Positions 51,461 through 63,700 of a stretch of 64,000 nt of DNA are shown here, piece by piece. Under the pieces are notes generated by a model. That model did not search any database. It saw only the letters and a program-made list of their open reading frames with translations, and was not told the origin of the DNA. The translations under genes were made by a program, and so were the position numbers. Within the stretch, counting starts at the first letter, position 1, and the number at the start of each line of letters is the position of its first letter. The DNA lies in NCBI GenBank assembly GCA_030704615.1, contig CM060731.1, positions 80,952,756-81,016,755 on the forward strand. The letters are read 5' to 3'. This DNA comes from Takakia lepidozioides. Lineage: Eukaryota > Streptophyta > Takakiopsida > Takakiales > Takakiaceae.

Positions 51461-53346
51461 AATGCAAAAAAAAAAAGGAAATTAAAAATTGAAATAAATA
51501 AAATAATAAAATAAGGTGAAAAAAAAATGAATGAATGAATATAAAAATAATGAAAAATGGAAAAACAATAATAATAAACAAAATAAAAAAAAAAAAAAAA
51601 AATGGTAAAAAAACAAAAAATAAAAAAGGTGTTGCAAAATCAGGATGCATAAAAATAATAAATAAAAAAATAAAATATAATGCGACTTGATGAAAAAAAA
51701 AAGATTGTAAAAAAATAAAAAAAAAAAAAAAAAAAGGAAAAAAAAAAAAAAAAAAAATAATACATAAAAAAAAATAAGAAAATAAAAAAAAAAAAAAAAA
51801 AAAAAACTAGGGTTGGAAAAATAAAAAAAAAAATTCAAAAAAAAAAATAAAATTTTAAAAAAAATAAAAATTAAAAAAAAATTAAAAAAGAAAAAAAAAA
51901 AAAAAAACTCAAAAATACTCGGCCCCCACTTCCCCTCCCCATGGCCCGTTCTACCACCATCCCCCCCCCCATTTAAATGCTCCCCCTCTCCCCCTCCAAT
52001 TCTCAATGGAACCACCCTCCTTCATCTCTATCCCCCCTCCCCTCCCCCCCCCCCCTCCATCCTCATGGCAATCCTCCCCCCCCCTCTCCCCACTTCCCCC
52101 CCCCCCCCCCCTCTCCCCCCCTCCCTCTCCCCCTCCTCCCCCCCCCCCCATGCGCCCCCTCATCCCTGCCCTCCCCCCCCTCTGACCTCTCCCCCACTTC
52201 CCTACCCCTCCCCCCCCCACCCCCTACCTCCCCCCCCTCCCCCCCCCCCCCCCCCCCCATGTCCCATAAACTATATGGCCCCTCCTACTCCCCTCCCCCC
52301 CCCCTCCCACCCACTCCCCCCCCCCCAACTCAATAAACAAAATTATCCCAGGGCCCTGGTTTCCAAAAACAAACACAACCCCAACCCACCATAATCCCCA
52401 CCTCCTCTCACCCCTCCCCCTCCCCCATGGTTGCGTGCGCCCCACTTTTCTTTAGACCCCCTCCTTTGCCCCCTTCCCCTCCTTCCTACGAAAAATGCCT
52501 CCTCCCCCTCCCCCTCCCCTCCTCTGTCTCTCCCCCCCCCCCCCAAGTCTTTCATCCCCATCCTCTCCCCCCTACACTATACAAACCCCCACCCCCCCCC
52601 CCCCCTCTCCCATGCCACCCCCCCACCCCCCCCACCACCCCATCCTTACTCTGTAGAAAAAAACATCCCACTCCAGCTCACATACCTTTACCCACAATCA
52701 ACCCTTTTTAAAAACAACCATCACAAAAAACCCACACATATCCAACACAAACAATTACCATGCCCCCCAAAAACAAACCTGTAAAGAAAAAATAAACAAA
52801 ACAAACACTCCAAACCATAAAAAAAAAAAAAACTACAATATAAATAAAAACCCTCCCCCCAGAATTTGTCCCCTCCTTATCTCCCCCAGTCAATGGCCCC
52901 CCCCCCGAAATCCCCCCCTCCCATGATCTCGACTCCCCCCCCGAAAAAACCCCTCCCCCCTTCCCCCCCCCCCCCCCTACTCCCTAGTCCCCCTTCTCTT
53001 CTCAATAAGCTCTCACCCACTCCCCCCCCCCCTAACCCTGTCCTCCCCCCCCCCTATCCCCCCCCCCCCCTCTGAACCTCAGCTAACACCACTCACCTAA
53101 GGACAACCCCCCACCCCATTAAACCCCTCCCTAACTAAGCCCATTTACTACAAGCAGATCCACCCACCACCACACTTCACCTCCACCCTTCGCCCCTCAA
53201 TAGCCATATCCCCCCACCCTACCTATCCCCCCCCCCACCATCCCCTCCCCCCCCTCTGATCCCGACCCCCCTCCCCCCCCCACTGGCTTGCGACTCTCTA
53301 CTTCCCCCCTCCCCCCTCCCCTCTTCTCTTCCCTCCTCCCCCCATT
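51461..53346. other. A-rich then C-rich low-complexity block, probably not genuine
   Basis: From 51470 to 51910 the sequence is nearly all A with scattered T/G; from 51920 to 53346 nearly all C with A and T. Apparent phenylalanine-, glycine- or proline-rich frames are by-products. The composition is unlike any flank and fits poor consensus at joined contig ends. Confidence 0.7.
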
Positions 53347-54330
53347 TCCATTATGACGCTAAATCCCCCCTCCTCCTAGTGGGCTCTCTCCGAGCCCCAC
53401 CCTATGGGTCAAAAACATTGATTTCCCCTACTGAAGAGGTCCCCCATCCCTTATTCCCTCCCCATCTCCCATCACCCCGCTGGTCTTCCACGAGATTAGC
53501 CTGTGCACATAGCCAAAACGTTTTTAAGTTTTGGGTTGCACCATGGAAGGACTATCCAAAGAGTCCAACCAACCCCCCCCCTCTACCCCCCCCCCTATGA
53601 TGTCCCCAATGGGAAAGGGTTCCCTCACATGGAAAGTACCTAAGTTCTTTCTTTCCTCCCCCCACCCCCTCCCCCCCCCTCCTCCCCACCCCCCCCTCAC
53701 CATCCCCTAAGTTGTTTTCATTTTCACACTTGCTATGCCATTTACCCCCCCTTACATAAACAATTTATATCTACATATCACATTGGCTGGGTTTAAAATA
53801 AGCCCCTAAGATTTGTCACATTGGACTGATGGAATTGGTTTTTAATGATTTCCCCATTTACTCTTTTTCTATAAACTCTACACCGTCCTTTTACCACAAG
53901 ACCCCTTTTTGTCCCCAGAAAGGATTTTTGATTATTTTTATTGTTGGTGAAACGTGTATATTATTTTTTTAATGGGAAAATCCCATAGCTATAATGTTGG
54001 AGCGAATTAATCCTCTGTTGGATGAATAAAATGACTAACATGGTTGAAATTTTAAGCCCCTTAAACCCTAGTTGATCCAGTCCAACTTTAGCTCGTCCTT
54101 TGCATCTGGTGGCACACATATATGTCAAGTTGATCATAGTCTATCGTTACCCCCACACAATTTGAAAATTTATCCCCCCATGTAGTCTTGAAGCATGAAC
54201 TTGATAAGACACCAACCCCTGATCCCCTCCCCAATAAGGTGGGTAGTGCCCTATTTTATTCCCCCCCCCTCTTATCCATATGTCAAAATGTCTATTTTGG
54301 TAGGTTTATAAATTGTAATTATATTCAATG
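53347..54330. repeat. Copy 2 of the duplicated segment, corrupted by C runs
   Basis: Same order as 50450-51460, but many short stretches are replaced or padded by ccc/cccc. The corruption fades near 54.3 kb, and the copy then continues into normal sequence that extends the homologous end of copy 1. Confidence 0.8.
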
Positions 54331-55740
54331 CTCTTCATGAATTCAAATTGAAAGTTGCATAAATGAATTCGGTGTCGTCCTAATTGTGTGGATTCATGTG
54401 GTGAGAGAACAATTTGAGTGTCATATAAAATGGCATTGCCATGACCACGATGAAATGCTATAAAAGAAAAATTGGTGTAATCGATGAAAATGTTCTAGAT
54501 TAAATTACGATGACGATAATTGGTGTTTCATTCCAAGCACAATATGTGAAGCTTGACGTATTCAATCAATATCCATCATATTGATATTGGTTTAGCAAAC
54601 GAGTATTCAATGTTTGCACGACAAAAAAAAAAATTGCAATATGAAGGGTATTGACAATTTATGTTGTGTCATTGTTATAAATCGTCTCATGTATTTGGCA
54701 ACTGACTTATCAACGTTGAAATTTTTTGGTTCGTGTGTGTTCAAAAGATACAAGTGTTCTTTTTTCCTTATGCTAGATAAAGTTGTGTAAGTTAGACCAT
54801 GTCTTGTAACACCTTTTAGATCGAAAGCTATAAGCTAACAGGTCTAAGTGCAGCTTCTGCCTTCTTGAAGTAAAACCTATTATCATGACACTGTTGTCTT
54901 CATAGTTGCAAGTTCATTGTTCATTATAGCTAGGCTGTCATGCCATAGACATGGGTGCCAATATCGATGCCTACAAAGCACTAATAAGAAGAAGCATCTT
55001 TGCGTGGAATACAATGGCGTACTACGTCAATTTGGCAGCTCTGGAGGAAGTTGTTGCTGATTGCAGGCTTGCAATGCAACAGTTCCCTACCTACACACCA
55101 AGCCATGCCCGACCAATGTGCCATCATCGTGTTTGAAGACCTTGCTACCCGATTGTTTCACTGATTGGTGAAATATCTAACGCTTGAGTGCAACTCTCAC
55201 AATTGTAGAGATAATCGCTTCCTAATTTAAATTAGGTCTAACAACTTCTGCCTTCTTGACGTAAACCTATAATCGAGATTATAACATTGTTGTCTTCATA
55301 GTTGGAAGTTCATTGTTCATTGCAGCGAGGCTGTCATGCCATTGTCAAGTTATTTTACCACTAGTGTGAAACTAGCTAGGAAATAGCTAGCTTTTACATA
55401 TTGACATTTGGGATTGGCCCAAGTGTCAATCCAGGGGTCAAGGCAGATTTAGGCCCTGGAGTGGTTATCTTCACGGCAAGCGCGGGAGGCTCATCTTTCT
55501 CGAGTTGAGCCTCACCGCCCTAGCTATGGCGCCGTAGTGTGGATTCCCCATGGCGTGGGGTGCACTTGGCTTGACTTGTATTTGAGTGATGAGGTTATAT
55601 ATGCATGAGTTTATGCTTCAGATTTGTGAGCTCGTGTTTGTATTCTTCTTCTTTATCACTCGAGAAAGATGAGCTCGTATCTGTGAGTGCCATATACGAG
55701 TTAGTTGTAGCACTTGTGGTTTTTGCTTGAGAATGAGAGA
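54331..55740. other. No gene seen; direct repeat of about 110 bp
   Basis: Segments at about 54842-54945 and 55238-55345 share cttctgccttcttga, gttgtcttcatagttg, aagttcattgttcatt and aggctgtcatgccat. A 16-bp perfect inverted repeat (ctcatctttctcgagt) lies at 55491-55506 and 55658-55673. Confidence 0.5.
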
Positions 55741-57130
55741 AACCAAGTTATTATGCAAGGAGCACCGTGGAGCTCTTGGTTGTTAGAACGGGCGGAGGCG
55801 GTGGGTTACGAGGTGGTAGACCTTGGCATTCAATCTTCAGCTTCAGAGATGAAAGCACCATGCTGCAGGTAATTCCAGAGCACCTTGATGGTTTCAGATT
55901 GTGTACATGCATGAGCAAGCACGATTGGGAAGAGGACCAGTCAAGAGCAGGTTATAGTGGCTTTGGTGGCAAAGCTGAGAACTGGACTTGGGAATGCGAG
56001 CTTTCATTGTGTGAAGGATTGCAAGACCAAGCGAAAGGGCTGATTTGGCTTGGGGCAAATCAGTGCACTTTGTGGAGTATGGTGAGATTGGGTTTCAATC
56101 TCGAGCTTCAGCATTGAGAGGGCTCTTGTCATGGCAAGAGCAGGGCTGGAACAGGAGCTAAGAGGTGCGGCAAAGGCCATGGAATGTGCACCTAGGGTTT
56201 CAGAGCTTGGAAGAAGAGCTCTTGCACCACAAGAGAAGTGTCTTGTGGCTGGAAATGTAAGCCTTAGGGTTTCAGGAGCTTCGCAAAGGCTGTGGAGTGC
56301 TTAGTCTTTGTCTTAGAGAGCATCAAGGAGCCAAGGACCAAGATAGGGGGCTGATATCTCTTGTGTGAAGAGGTTGCATGTGTGGAGCATGTATTCAGCT
56401 CATTGAAGCTTCCATCTTCAAGCTTGGAGGGCAAGTAGGGAAGAGGGAAGGGCTGACTTCCCTTATGTGAGGCAATGCATGTGTGGAGCATGCTATCAGC
56501 CTGGTGAAGGCTTGCATGAAGGGGCTGGTTTCCCTGTAGGGCATGTGGAGCATGCTTTCAGCCTGCTGAAGCTTGATTTTCAGGTTTGTGGGTGCAAGAA
56601 ATGAAGCAAAGAGCTGATTCTCTTATGGTGAGAGTGGGGCATGTGTGGAGCATGTCCAGCCCATTGAGGCTCTTGTTTTCAAGCTTTAGAGAGCTAGAAC
56701 AGAAGGTCTAGGGCTGGTTTCCACTTGGAGTGAAAAAAAAACACTTGTAGGGCCTATGTGAGTTGGGGTTTCAACTTCAAGCTTGAAGGGAGCGCAACTC
56801 TTGAAGCAGCAGGTGTAGGGGGCTGGAATAGGCTCTAAGACAGATGCTATGCCAGGAAAGTGCTTGAATGAGTGCTCACAAGGGCTGGGAACCAGCAGGG
56901 CTTGGTTGTTTGCCATTGAGTTTAGTGGCGTGTTTGGGGAGGCTAAGTGAGAAAGAAGGCTTGGTTTGTGGCAACCACCTCATGGCTTAGGGCTACTATA
57001 GTGGTGTGTGGGAGCCGAAAGAGCAAGAATACCTTGCTGATTTCCTCACAGCCGCCATAGCTCGGTGGAAAGAAGCCTCGAGTCCAAGAGACACAAACCC
57101 TAGCTTGGCGTGGCTAAACCCCTTGGAGAA
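55741..57130. repeat. Diverged repetitive sequence, no firm gene
   Basis: Phrases such as gtgtggagcatg, cagcctgctgaagctt and agggctgatt recur every 70-110 bp, suggesting a degenerate tandem structure. The open frame 55767-56117 has no recognised motif. Confidence 0.4.
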
Positions 57131-57134
57131 ATGG

Positions 57135-58180
57135 CTAAATTGTTAGAGCGGCCATGGATGGGGCTGTGACGGGCTGTCCCTGTGGCCTTGGGGGCTGTGA
57201 TGGGCTGTGCCCGTGGCCTTTAGGGCTGTGATGGGCTGTGAGGGGCTGTGACAGGCCGTGCCTGAGGCCTTTGGGGCTGTGACGGGCTGTGAGGGGCTGT
57301 GACAGGCCGTGCCTGAGGCCTTTGGGGCTGTGACGGGCTGTGAGGGGCTGTGTCAGGCCGTGCCTGAGGCCTTTGGGGCTGTGAGGGGCTGTGGCGAGCT
57401 CTGAGGGGCTGTGACACAGGCTGTGCCCAGTGGCCTGTTGGGGCTGTGACGGGCTGTGCGGGGCTGTGACACGTTGTGCCCAGTGGCCTGTGGGGCTGTG
57501 ACGGGCTGTGCGGGGCTGTGACAGGCTGTGCCCAGTGGCCTGTGGGGCTGTGATGGGCTGTGAGGGGCTGTGACAGGCTGTGCCCATGGCCTTTGGAGCT
57601 GTGACGGGCTGTGAGGGGCTGTGACAGGCTGTGCCCAGTGGCCTGTGGGCTGTGACGTGCTGTGACAGGCGGTGGCGGGCTGTGACAGGCTGTGGCGAGC
57701 TGTGATAGATGTGATGGCTGTGATGGGCTTGCGGGCTGTGACAGGCTGTGCCTTGTGGCCTGTGGGGCTGTGGCGAGCTGTGACGGCTATGAAGAGCTGT
57801 GACAGGCTGTGGCGTGATGTGACAGGCTGTGCCTAGTGGCCTGTGGGGCTGTGAGGGGCTTGACAGGCTGTGCCCTGTGGCGTGTGGGCTGTGACGGCTG
57901 TGACAAGCTGAGCCCAGTGGCCTGTGGGCTGTGATGGGCTGTGAGGGTTGTGGCCTTTGGGGCTGTGACCCTGTGACTTGTATCGGGCTGTGACAGGTTG
58001 TGCCCTGTGGCCTATGGGGGCTGTGAGGGGCTGTGACAGGCTGCGGCCTGTGGGACTGTGACCCTGTGACCTGTGTAGGGGCTGTGACAGGCTGTGGCCT
58101 GTGAGTTGTGTGGGCCTGTGCTGGTCTGTGGTGGCCCGTGTTGACCTGTGGACGGCCTGTGCTGACTCGTGGTGGCACTG
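57135..58180. repeat. GC-rich minisatellite of about 1 kb
   Basis: Tandem variants of ggggctgtgacaggctgtg and cccagtggcctgtggggctg, in units of roughly 50-55 bp. Adjacent units near 57.24-57.40 kb are almost identical, while later units are more diverged. The 347-residue minus-strand frame is made of repeated SQP/TAPHSP/RPQ and is best explained by the repeat. Confidence 0.85.
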
Positions 58181-58199
58181 GTGGACTGCCTAAGGACTG

Positions 58200-58830
58200 G
58201 TATGTGGTCTTGAAGGCCGAATTTTGAAGCTTATGGAGGGCGGTTTGAGGAGTATCTTCATGATATTCCCATGGTCATGCAAGTGAGGGAAAGAGGAGAG
58301 GAAGAGTGTTGGGATGAGGGCATGTTGGGGTTAGGCATTGCTTTAGCTTCTCTCTCCTCGTAGTTTCCACCCTCTCATTAGGCCAAGACCTTTCCGTAGG
58401 TGGAGGCAAGAGTCAGTCCGGGTTTGGGCTGGGGTGTCCTTGCAGGAGCAACACCGTGGAGTTGTTTTTGGTGTGGGGGAGTTGTCGTTCTGATTTCTTG
58501 TGTTTGGATCCCCTCCATACCTGCATGCTTGACTGTGCGCCATGCTAGTTTTGTGTGGGCGTTTGTTTTTATAGGTGATTGGTCCGGATTTGATCACCGG
58601 CCAGTCCTAGAGCATGCTGTCGATGTGAGGCTGGGGTGATGACCAGCCAGACCATCATTGTTTCTCCTGTGGTGAGGTTGGAGTGATGATGACCAGCCAA
58701 CCATAGGAGTGCTTGCGGTGGATGCAGGTACAGGTGTAGGCTATGTTAGGAACTTAGTATTCCAAACCATAAACCGCAACAGGTTCTCTACCCGGTTACC
58801 TTGTGGAGAGGGGGTTAGGGACATGTTCAT
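58200..58830. other. No gene seen
   Basis: G/T-rich sequence between the minisatellite and the gag-like remnant. No recognisable motif. Confidence 0.4.
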
Positions 58831-58836
58831 GACCGG

Positions 58837-59830
58837 TTGAGTGTCAACACGGAGGTGCCACTAGTTGCTGGGGACAGTGCCGGTTCGAGCACTAGCGATA
58901 CTAGTGGGTACACGAGACGAGGTGTGCGGTTTAGGCCACCTTCACCTCATGTGTCTTCTACGGAAGGTTCTGATTCGGATTGTGAATCAGGAGGACTCAT
59001 ACCGGCGGTAAAATTGTTTCCTTCCTTGCTATTGTTGTGGGACACAATGGAGGAGATGTATGGAGCTACCAAGGGGCCACGAAGGTACTCGGGGCGGTGG
59101 GCACCATCGAGTTGGATGATTTTATCCAAGAGTTTGATAGTTGGTGTGATTTGCAGCAAATACGCAATCCACAACTATTTACGCCTTTCATGGCATGGAA
59201 GGGGTTGTTTCAGCACCTTGAGGGGCCGCCTATGGATGATTACCATGAGTTCAGGCGGGGGCATGAGGTTGAGATTGAGGAGTGGAGGATGTACTGGTCA
59301 CCCGACTATGTCTCCATCACTAGGGGCACTAGAGCCACGAGGGAAGTGGCTACACCTGCCGCTACACACGGCAGCTTCAGCAAGTAGCAGAGGGACTAGT
59401 GGGACTGGTGGTACAGTAGCTACGACGTCCACCAAGCCACTACCGCACCAGCACTAGTACCCGTGCCTGCCTTCACCCTGTTGTGGAGTTCTTCGAAGAG
59501 TTGAGAGAAAACTACCAAGGGGTGAGAACGAGAAGTTGCGGAGCTTGCAAGAGTTCCAACAGAAGCCGACCGAGAGCTTGAGGGAGGCTTTCACTTCACT
59601 CGCATGAGGCGCTTGATAAATGTAACCCAAGGGGTTACGGAAGCCTCAGGCAGTCCATTCTGGTATGGGATATTGGACAAGGAGCTGAGGAGAAGGGTGT
59701 GGGATGCAACTCTCCTACAAAGCGGCCCCCCCACCTAGCAAATGTGTTTTTGCTGGCAAGCGGATAGAGCTCTACATGGTGGAGGAACGAGTGGTCATGG
59801 TGGGATTTGCTAGGAGACACCACGGGTATT
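58837..59830 (+). pseudogene. Retrotransposon gag-like remnant
   Basis: Frames shift between a serine-rich start (GVRFRPPSPHVSS), a capsid-like piece at 59090-59300 (IELDDFIQEFDSWCDLQQIR, WKGLFQHLEGPPMDDYHEF) and later pieces (VEFFEELRENYQG, FQQKPTESLREAFTSL near 59.5 kb, FWYGILDKELRRRVWDA near 59.66 kb). The F...W...A/GL..HL.G and Q...ESLREA..R layout is that of plant retroelement gag. It is unlike the gag of the element at 60.7 kb, so another element is nested or adjacent. Frame breaks make it inactive. Confidence 0.55.
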
Positions 59831-60283
59831 GGTGCTCCTAGCCAACCACTACCTCAACGTGCTCAAGGCAACAAGGGGGCTCAGGTGAAGCTCAGGGAAG
59901 GCCGAGAGTAGGACCTCAGATGCAGGGGTCTCTCCCTTCATTTTCTGGCCAACAACGGGCGGATGTGGTGTGTGTCGCGGCCCTTTGCCTTGAGGGCAGG
60001 AGGGGTCGGGACACAAGAGGGGCTGCCCATGTGGTGGGGGCAGTAGCGCGATAGGTACGGGGGCTGAAGCACCCTTGAGTGCCCAAGGCACTCAAGGAGG
60101 CGGAGGCGCTCACTAGGTGGAGCCCCGCACACCGGGTTGCGGTGGGGGTGGCTCCACAAGGGGTGGTGGTAGCTTAGCGGGACTTAGTGGGGGTGGCGTA
60201 GGACTCACCATGGGGTGGAGACCTCGTGGTGGGAGTCGTGGGGAGTCTTGGGACTCATCACGGTCCATGGGGCCGTGGTGAGT

Positions 60284-60698
60284 GGGCCAAGACTCACCGC
60301 GACTCACCACCGGGAGTCGAGGGTCTTCGTGGTGGTTCACCATAAAATGGCATGGCTGGTTGTGAAACCCCCGCGGACAGCTACAGAAGTATATATAAGG
60401 GGAGTAGTAACCCCGAGAACGGTGGAAGCCCGTTGGTGACCAAAAACTAGTGAGTAAGCGAGCGAGCCGGAAAGCGACCAAAGAGTGGGGAGCTGTTCCG
60501 GACTGCCATCTACCAAAGGGAATTCCACTAGGCCCAAATAGGTGGAGGGTCTTTCGGGAAGCGAAGGGGGACCGTTATGTCCCGGTGAGCAGCCGAAGCT
60601 CCGAGTTGGCCCGGCGGCCAGGTTGGGAGTCAGGCGCGCGCATCAAAGCGAGTAACTATGACTTGAAGGGGAGCTTACCGAAGTGAGGTGCGCGACAC
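60284..60698 (+). mobile_element. 5' LTR of the Ty3/gypsy element
   Basis: Ends just before the primer-binding site and matches the LTR copy at 4988-5404. A TATA-like gtatatataagg near 60389 may drive element transcription. The left edge is set by where similarity to the other copy begins and lacks an obvious TG start. Confidence 0.8.
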
Positions 60699-60699
60699 T

Positions 60700-60711
60700 T
60701 GGTATCAGAGC
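60700..60711 (+). other. Primer-binding site, initiator methionine tRNA type
   Basis: tggtatcagagc, the standard complement to the 3' end of plant initiator methionine tRNA, begins two bases after the LTR. It fixes the element's orientation as plus. Confidence 0.9.
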
Positions 60712-60752
60712 TTAGAGTTCAGTACGCGATCGTCCTTGGGATTGGCCTCATC

Positions 60753-63700
60753 ATGGGGTCGGGCAAGCCGAAGCGAAAGCGGAACGGCCCAAAAGATGAT
60801 GATCCCGGTGAGCCCGATGGGGGCGACGTGTCACCGAGGCGGCCGTTTGAGGAAGCGATGCATTTTCCAAAAACGAGGCCGCCCAAGAGCGGGAGGAATC
60901 CGAGGAGTCGGAGCCCGAGAAATCCTTGAGAGCTCCGACAAACCAAGAGATGCCTCCCATGCCGGCAGCCTTTTGGGAAGGGTTGTTGGCGCAGTTTGGT
61001 GGGACGTTGAAAGACGTGTTGAAGGCGGCTAATGCCACTTCCGCTAAGGCAAAGTTTAAGGTGAAGCCTAAGGAACCCGGCACCTTCGAGGGCGTCCAAA
61101 TCGGAAGGCACTCAACACCTGGCTCTTGGAGCTAGAGCAGTACTTTCGGGCGGCCAAGTTGAGTGACGAGGATCGGGTGGAAGTGGCTCCCACCTATTTG
61201 AGGGGCTATGCTCAACAATGGTGGCAGAAACGCCTTCACGACCGAGGCCCAAGCCCGGAAACCTTGAACTGGAGTGGGTTCAAGGAATTGATGAAGAGAC
61301 AGTTTGTGCCCCTCAACGCATCCTGGCTTGCCCGGGACAAGATGAGGAATTTGAAGCAAACAGATGACATTCGGGGGTATGTCCAGGCTTTCAATGTGCT
61401 GTTGCTCGAAGTCGCGGACATGGCAGAACCAGAAATGGTCTTCAACTTTGTGGCGGGACTGGCCCCATGGGCCAGGCGGAAGTTGGAGGAGAAGCCACCC
61501 AAGACTTTGAACGAGGCAATTGAGAGGGCTGAATGTTTCTCGGATGTCCCAAGGGGTGAGAGACAAGGCCGTACGGAGCTGAACCACAAGAAGACCCGGC
61601 GGGAAGGTGACTCCTTCCGACCGGAAAAGAAGTGGGATAGGCCACGCGGCGACAATGGCACGTGGGAAATCGAAGGGAGGGCCTTCACACGTCAAGGCGG
61701 CACCCGGTGCTTCGAAAAGAAAAGCGGGTGGAGCGGCTTATGGCGGACAGAAGGCGACCTTTGATGGAGTGTGTTTCAATTGCGGGGAGCCCGGGCACAT
61801 GGCCAAGAAGTGCACGAAGCCCCGACAATTGAACATGACTCGGGCGACCACGGAGCTGTCGGAAGATACCATCAGTCGCTTGGTGGAAGCGGTGGTCGCC
61901 AGAACTTGCAAGGTAGGCAAATTTTCTTGTGAGTTGTATCAGGAAACTGGCGCCTTACGAAAATGGAGTCAGTTATTGTTCGTGGATGGGATAATATCCG
62001 GAACTAATGTGTCGTTGTTGGTGGACACAGGAGCGTCGCACTCCTTCATGACACCGGCAACGGCACAAAAGCTTGGACTCCCGACAAGTGACGTGGGGGC
62101 CTCTATTGAGGTGCGTTCTGCCAAAGGAGAACCACAGTTGGCGACAAGGTTGGCGTTTGATGTTCCTCTTCAACTGGGGAGTTGGGAGGGACGTGAGAAC
62201 TTCACCATCTGCGAGATCGATGGAGTAGATCTCATTTTGGGGATGACCTTTTTGAGCAAATCCGGAGTGGTCATAGATGGCCGCAAGAGAGTAGTCACGC
62301 TGCCATGTGGGAATGGTGGCGAGGTCTTACGAGTGTCGGAAACGCCCAAATCCGTGGGAGGGCGAATAAACCTTCTGTCAGCAAGGGAGTGGGCCGTGGA
62401 GGAGGCACACGAACTCCAGTTTTTGCTTTACATTAGAGAAGTGAAAGGAGAAGGCGATGGGGAGCCGAGCCCAGATTGGATCAAGGGGATCTTGGAGAAA
62501 TACCAGGATGTGATGCCGGAGGATTTATCAAGCGGCTTGCCACCGCGAAGAGGAGTTGACCACAAGATTGAGGTGATACCAGGATCGGAACCGCCTGCCA
62601 AGGCACCCTACCGGTTGAGCCACAGGGAGTTGGTCGAGCTGAAGACTCAGCTCAAGGATCTAATGTCAAAGGGGTACATCCGGCCGAGTAAGTCACCTTA
62701 CGGAGCCCCGGTGCTATTCGCAGACAAGAAGGATGGGACGCTGCGGATGTGTGTCGATTACAGGGCTCTGAATAAGGTGACTATCAAAACCGGTACCCTT
62801 TGCCAAGGATCGACGACCTCTTCGATCGGTTGGCAGGAGCGAAGTATTCAGCGGATCGACTTGCGCTCCGGCTATCGCTATCATCAAATTCGGGTGGCGG
62901 AAGGAGATGAGGAGAAGACCGCGTGCAGGACAAGGTATGGTTCATATGAGTTCTTGGTGATGCCTTTTGGGCTCACTAATGCACCGGCGACCTTTAGCAC
63001 GCTGATGAACAGCCTTTTCAGGAGTGGTTGGATGACTTTGTGATCGTGTACATCGACGACATCTTGGTGTACTCGAAAACAAAGGAGGAACACCTGGAGC
63101 ACCTCAAAAGGGTGTTCCAAAAGTTGCGAGAAGGGAAGCTGTATGCCAAAGCTTCAAAGTGCGAATTCGGGGTCACGAAAGTGGAGTTCTGGGGCATGTG
63201 ATTACACAGGATGGGATCAAAATGGATGACAGAAAAGTGAGGGCGATCTTGGACTGGGAGCCTCCGACTTTGGTCCCGGGAGTGCGATCCTTCCTAGGAC
63301 TCGCCTCCTATTACCGGAAGTATGTGAGAAATTTTGCCAAGATCGCGGGGCCGCTGTCGGACCTTCTGTGTAAATCTAAAGTCTGGGCATGGAACACCTT
63401 TTGTGGCCAAGCTTTTGCTGAATTGAAGCAGCGGATGGCGGAAGCTCCAGTCTTGAAATCCCGGAGTTCGATCGTCCGTTTCGAGATACATACAGATGCG
63501 TCGGACTTCGCGATTGGGGTGTACTGATGCAAGATGGACGTCCAGTGGCTTACGAAAGTAAGAAACTGAATGAAGTGGAGCGACGGTGGCCGACGCACGA
63601 GAAAGAGATGAAGGCGGTGGTGCCTGTCTTGAGCTCTGGCGCCACTATGTTGGTTCCAACCCAGTGAAGGTGTTCGCGGACAATGTCACGGTGAAGTATT

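Noticed and set aside
51482-52015. Phenylalanine-rich 177-residue minus-strand frame
   Set aside because: Translation of near-pure A sequence on the opposite strand; low complexity, probably an assembly artefact.
51977-52784. Proline-rich (plus) and glycine-rich (minus) frames resembling wall proteins
   Set aside because: They come from irregular C runs with no repeat register, signal peptide or start context.
57135-58178. 347-residue proline/serine-rich minus-strand protein
   Set aside because: Explained by the minisatellite; no domain or signal peptide.
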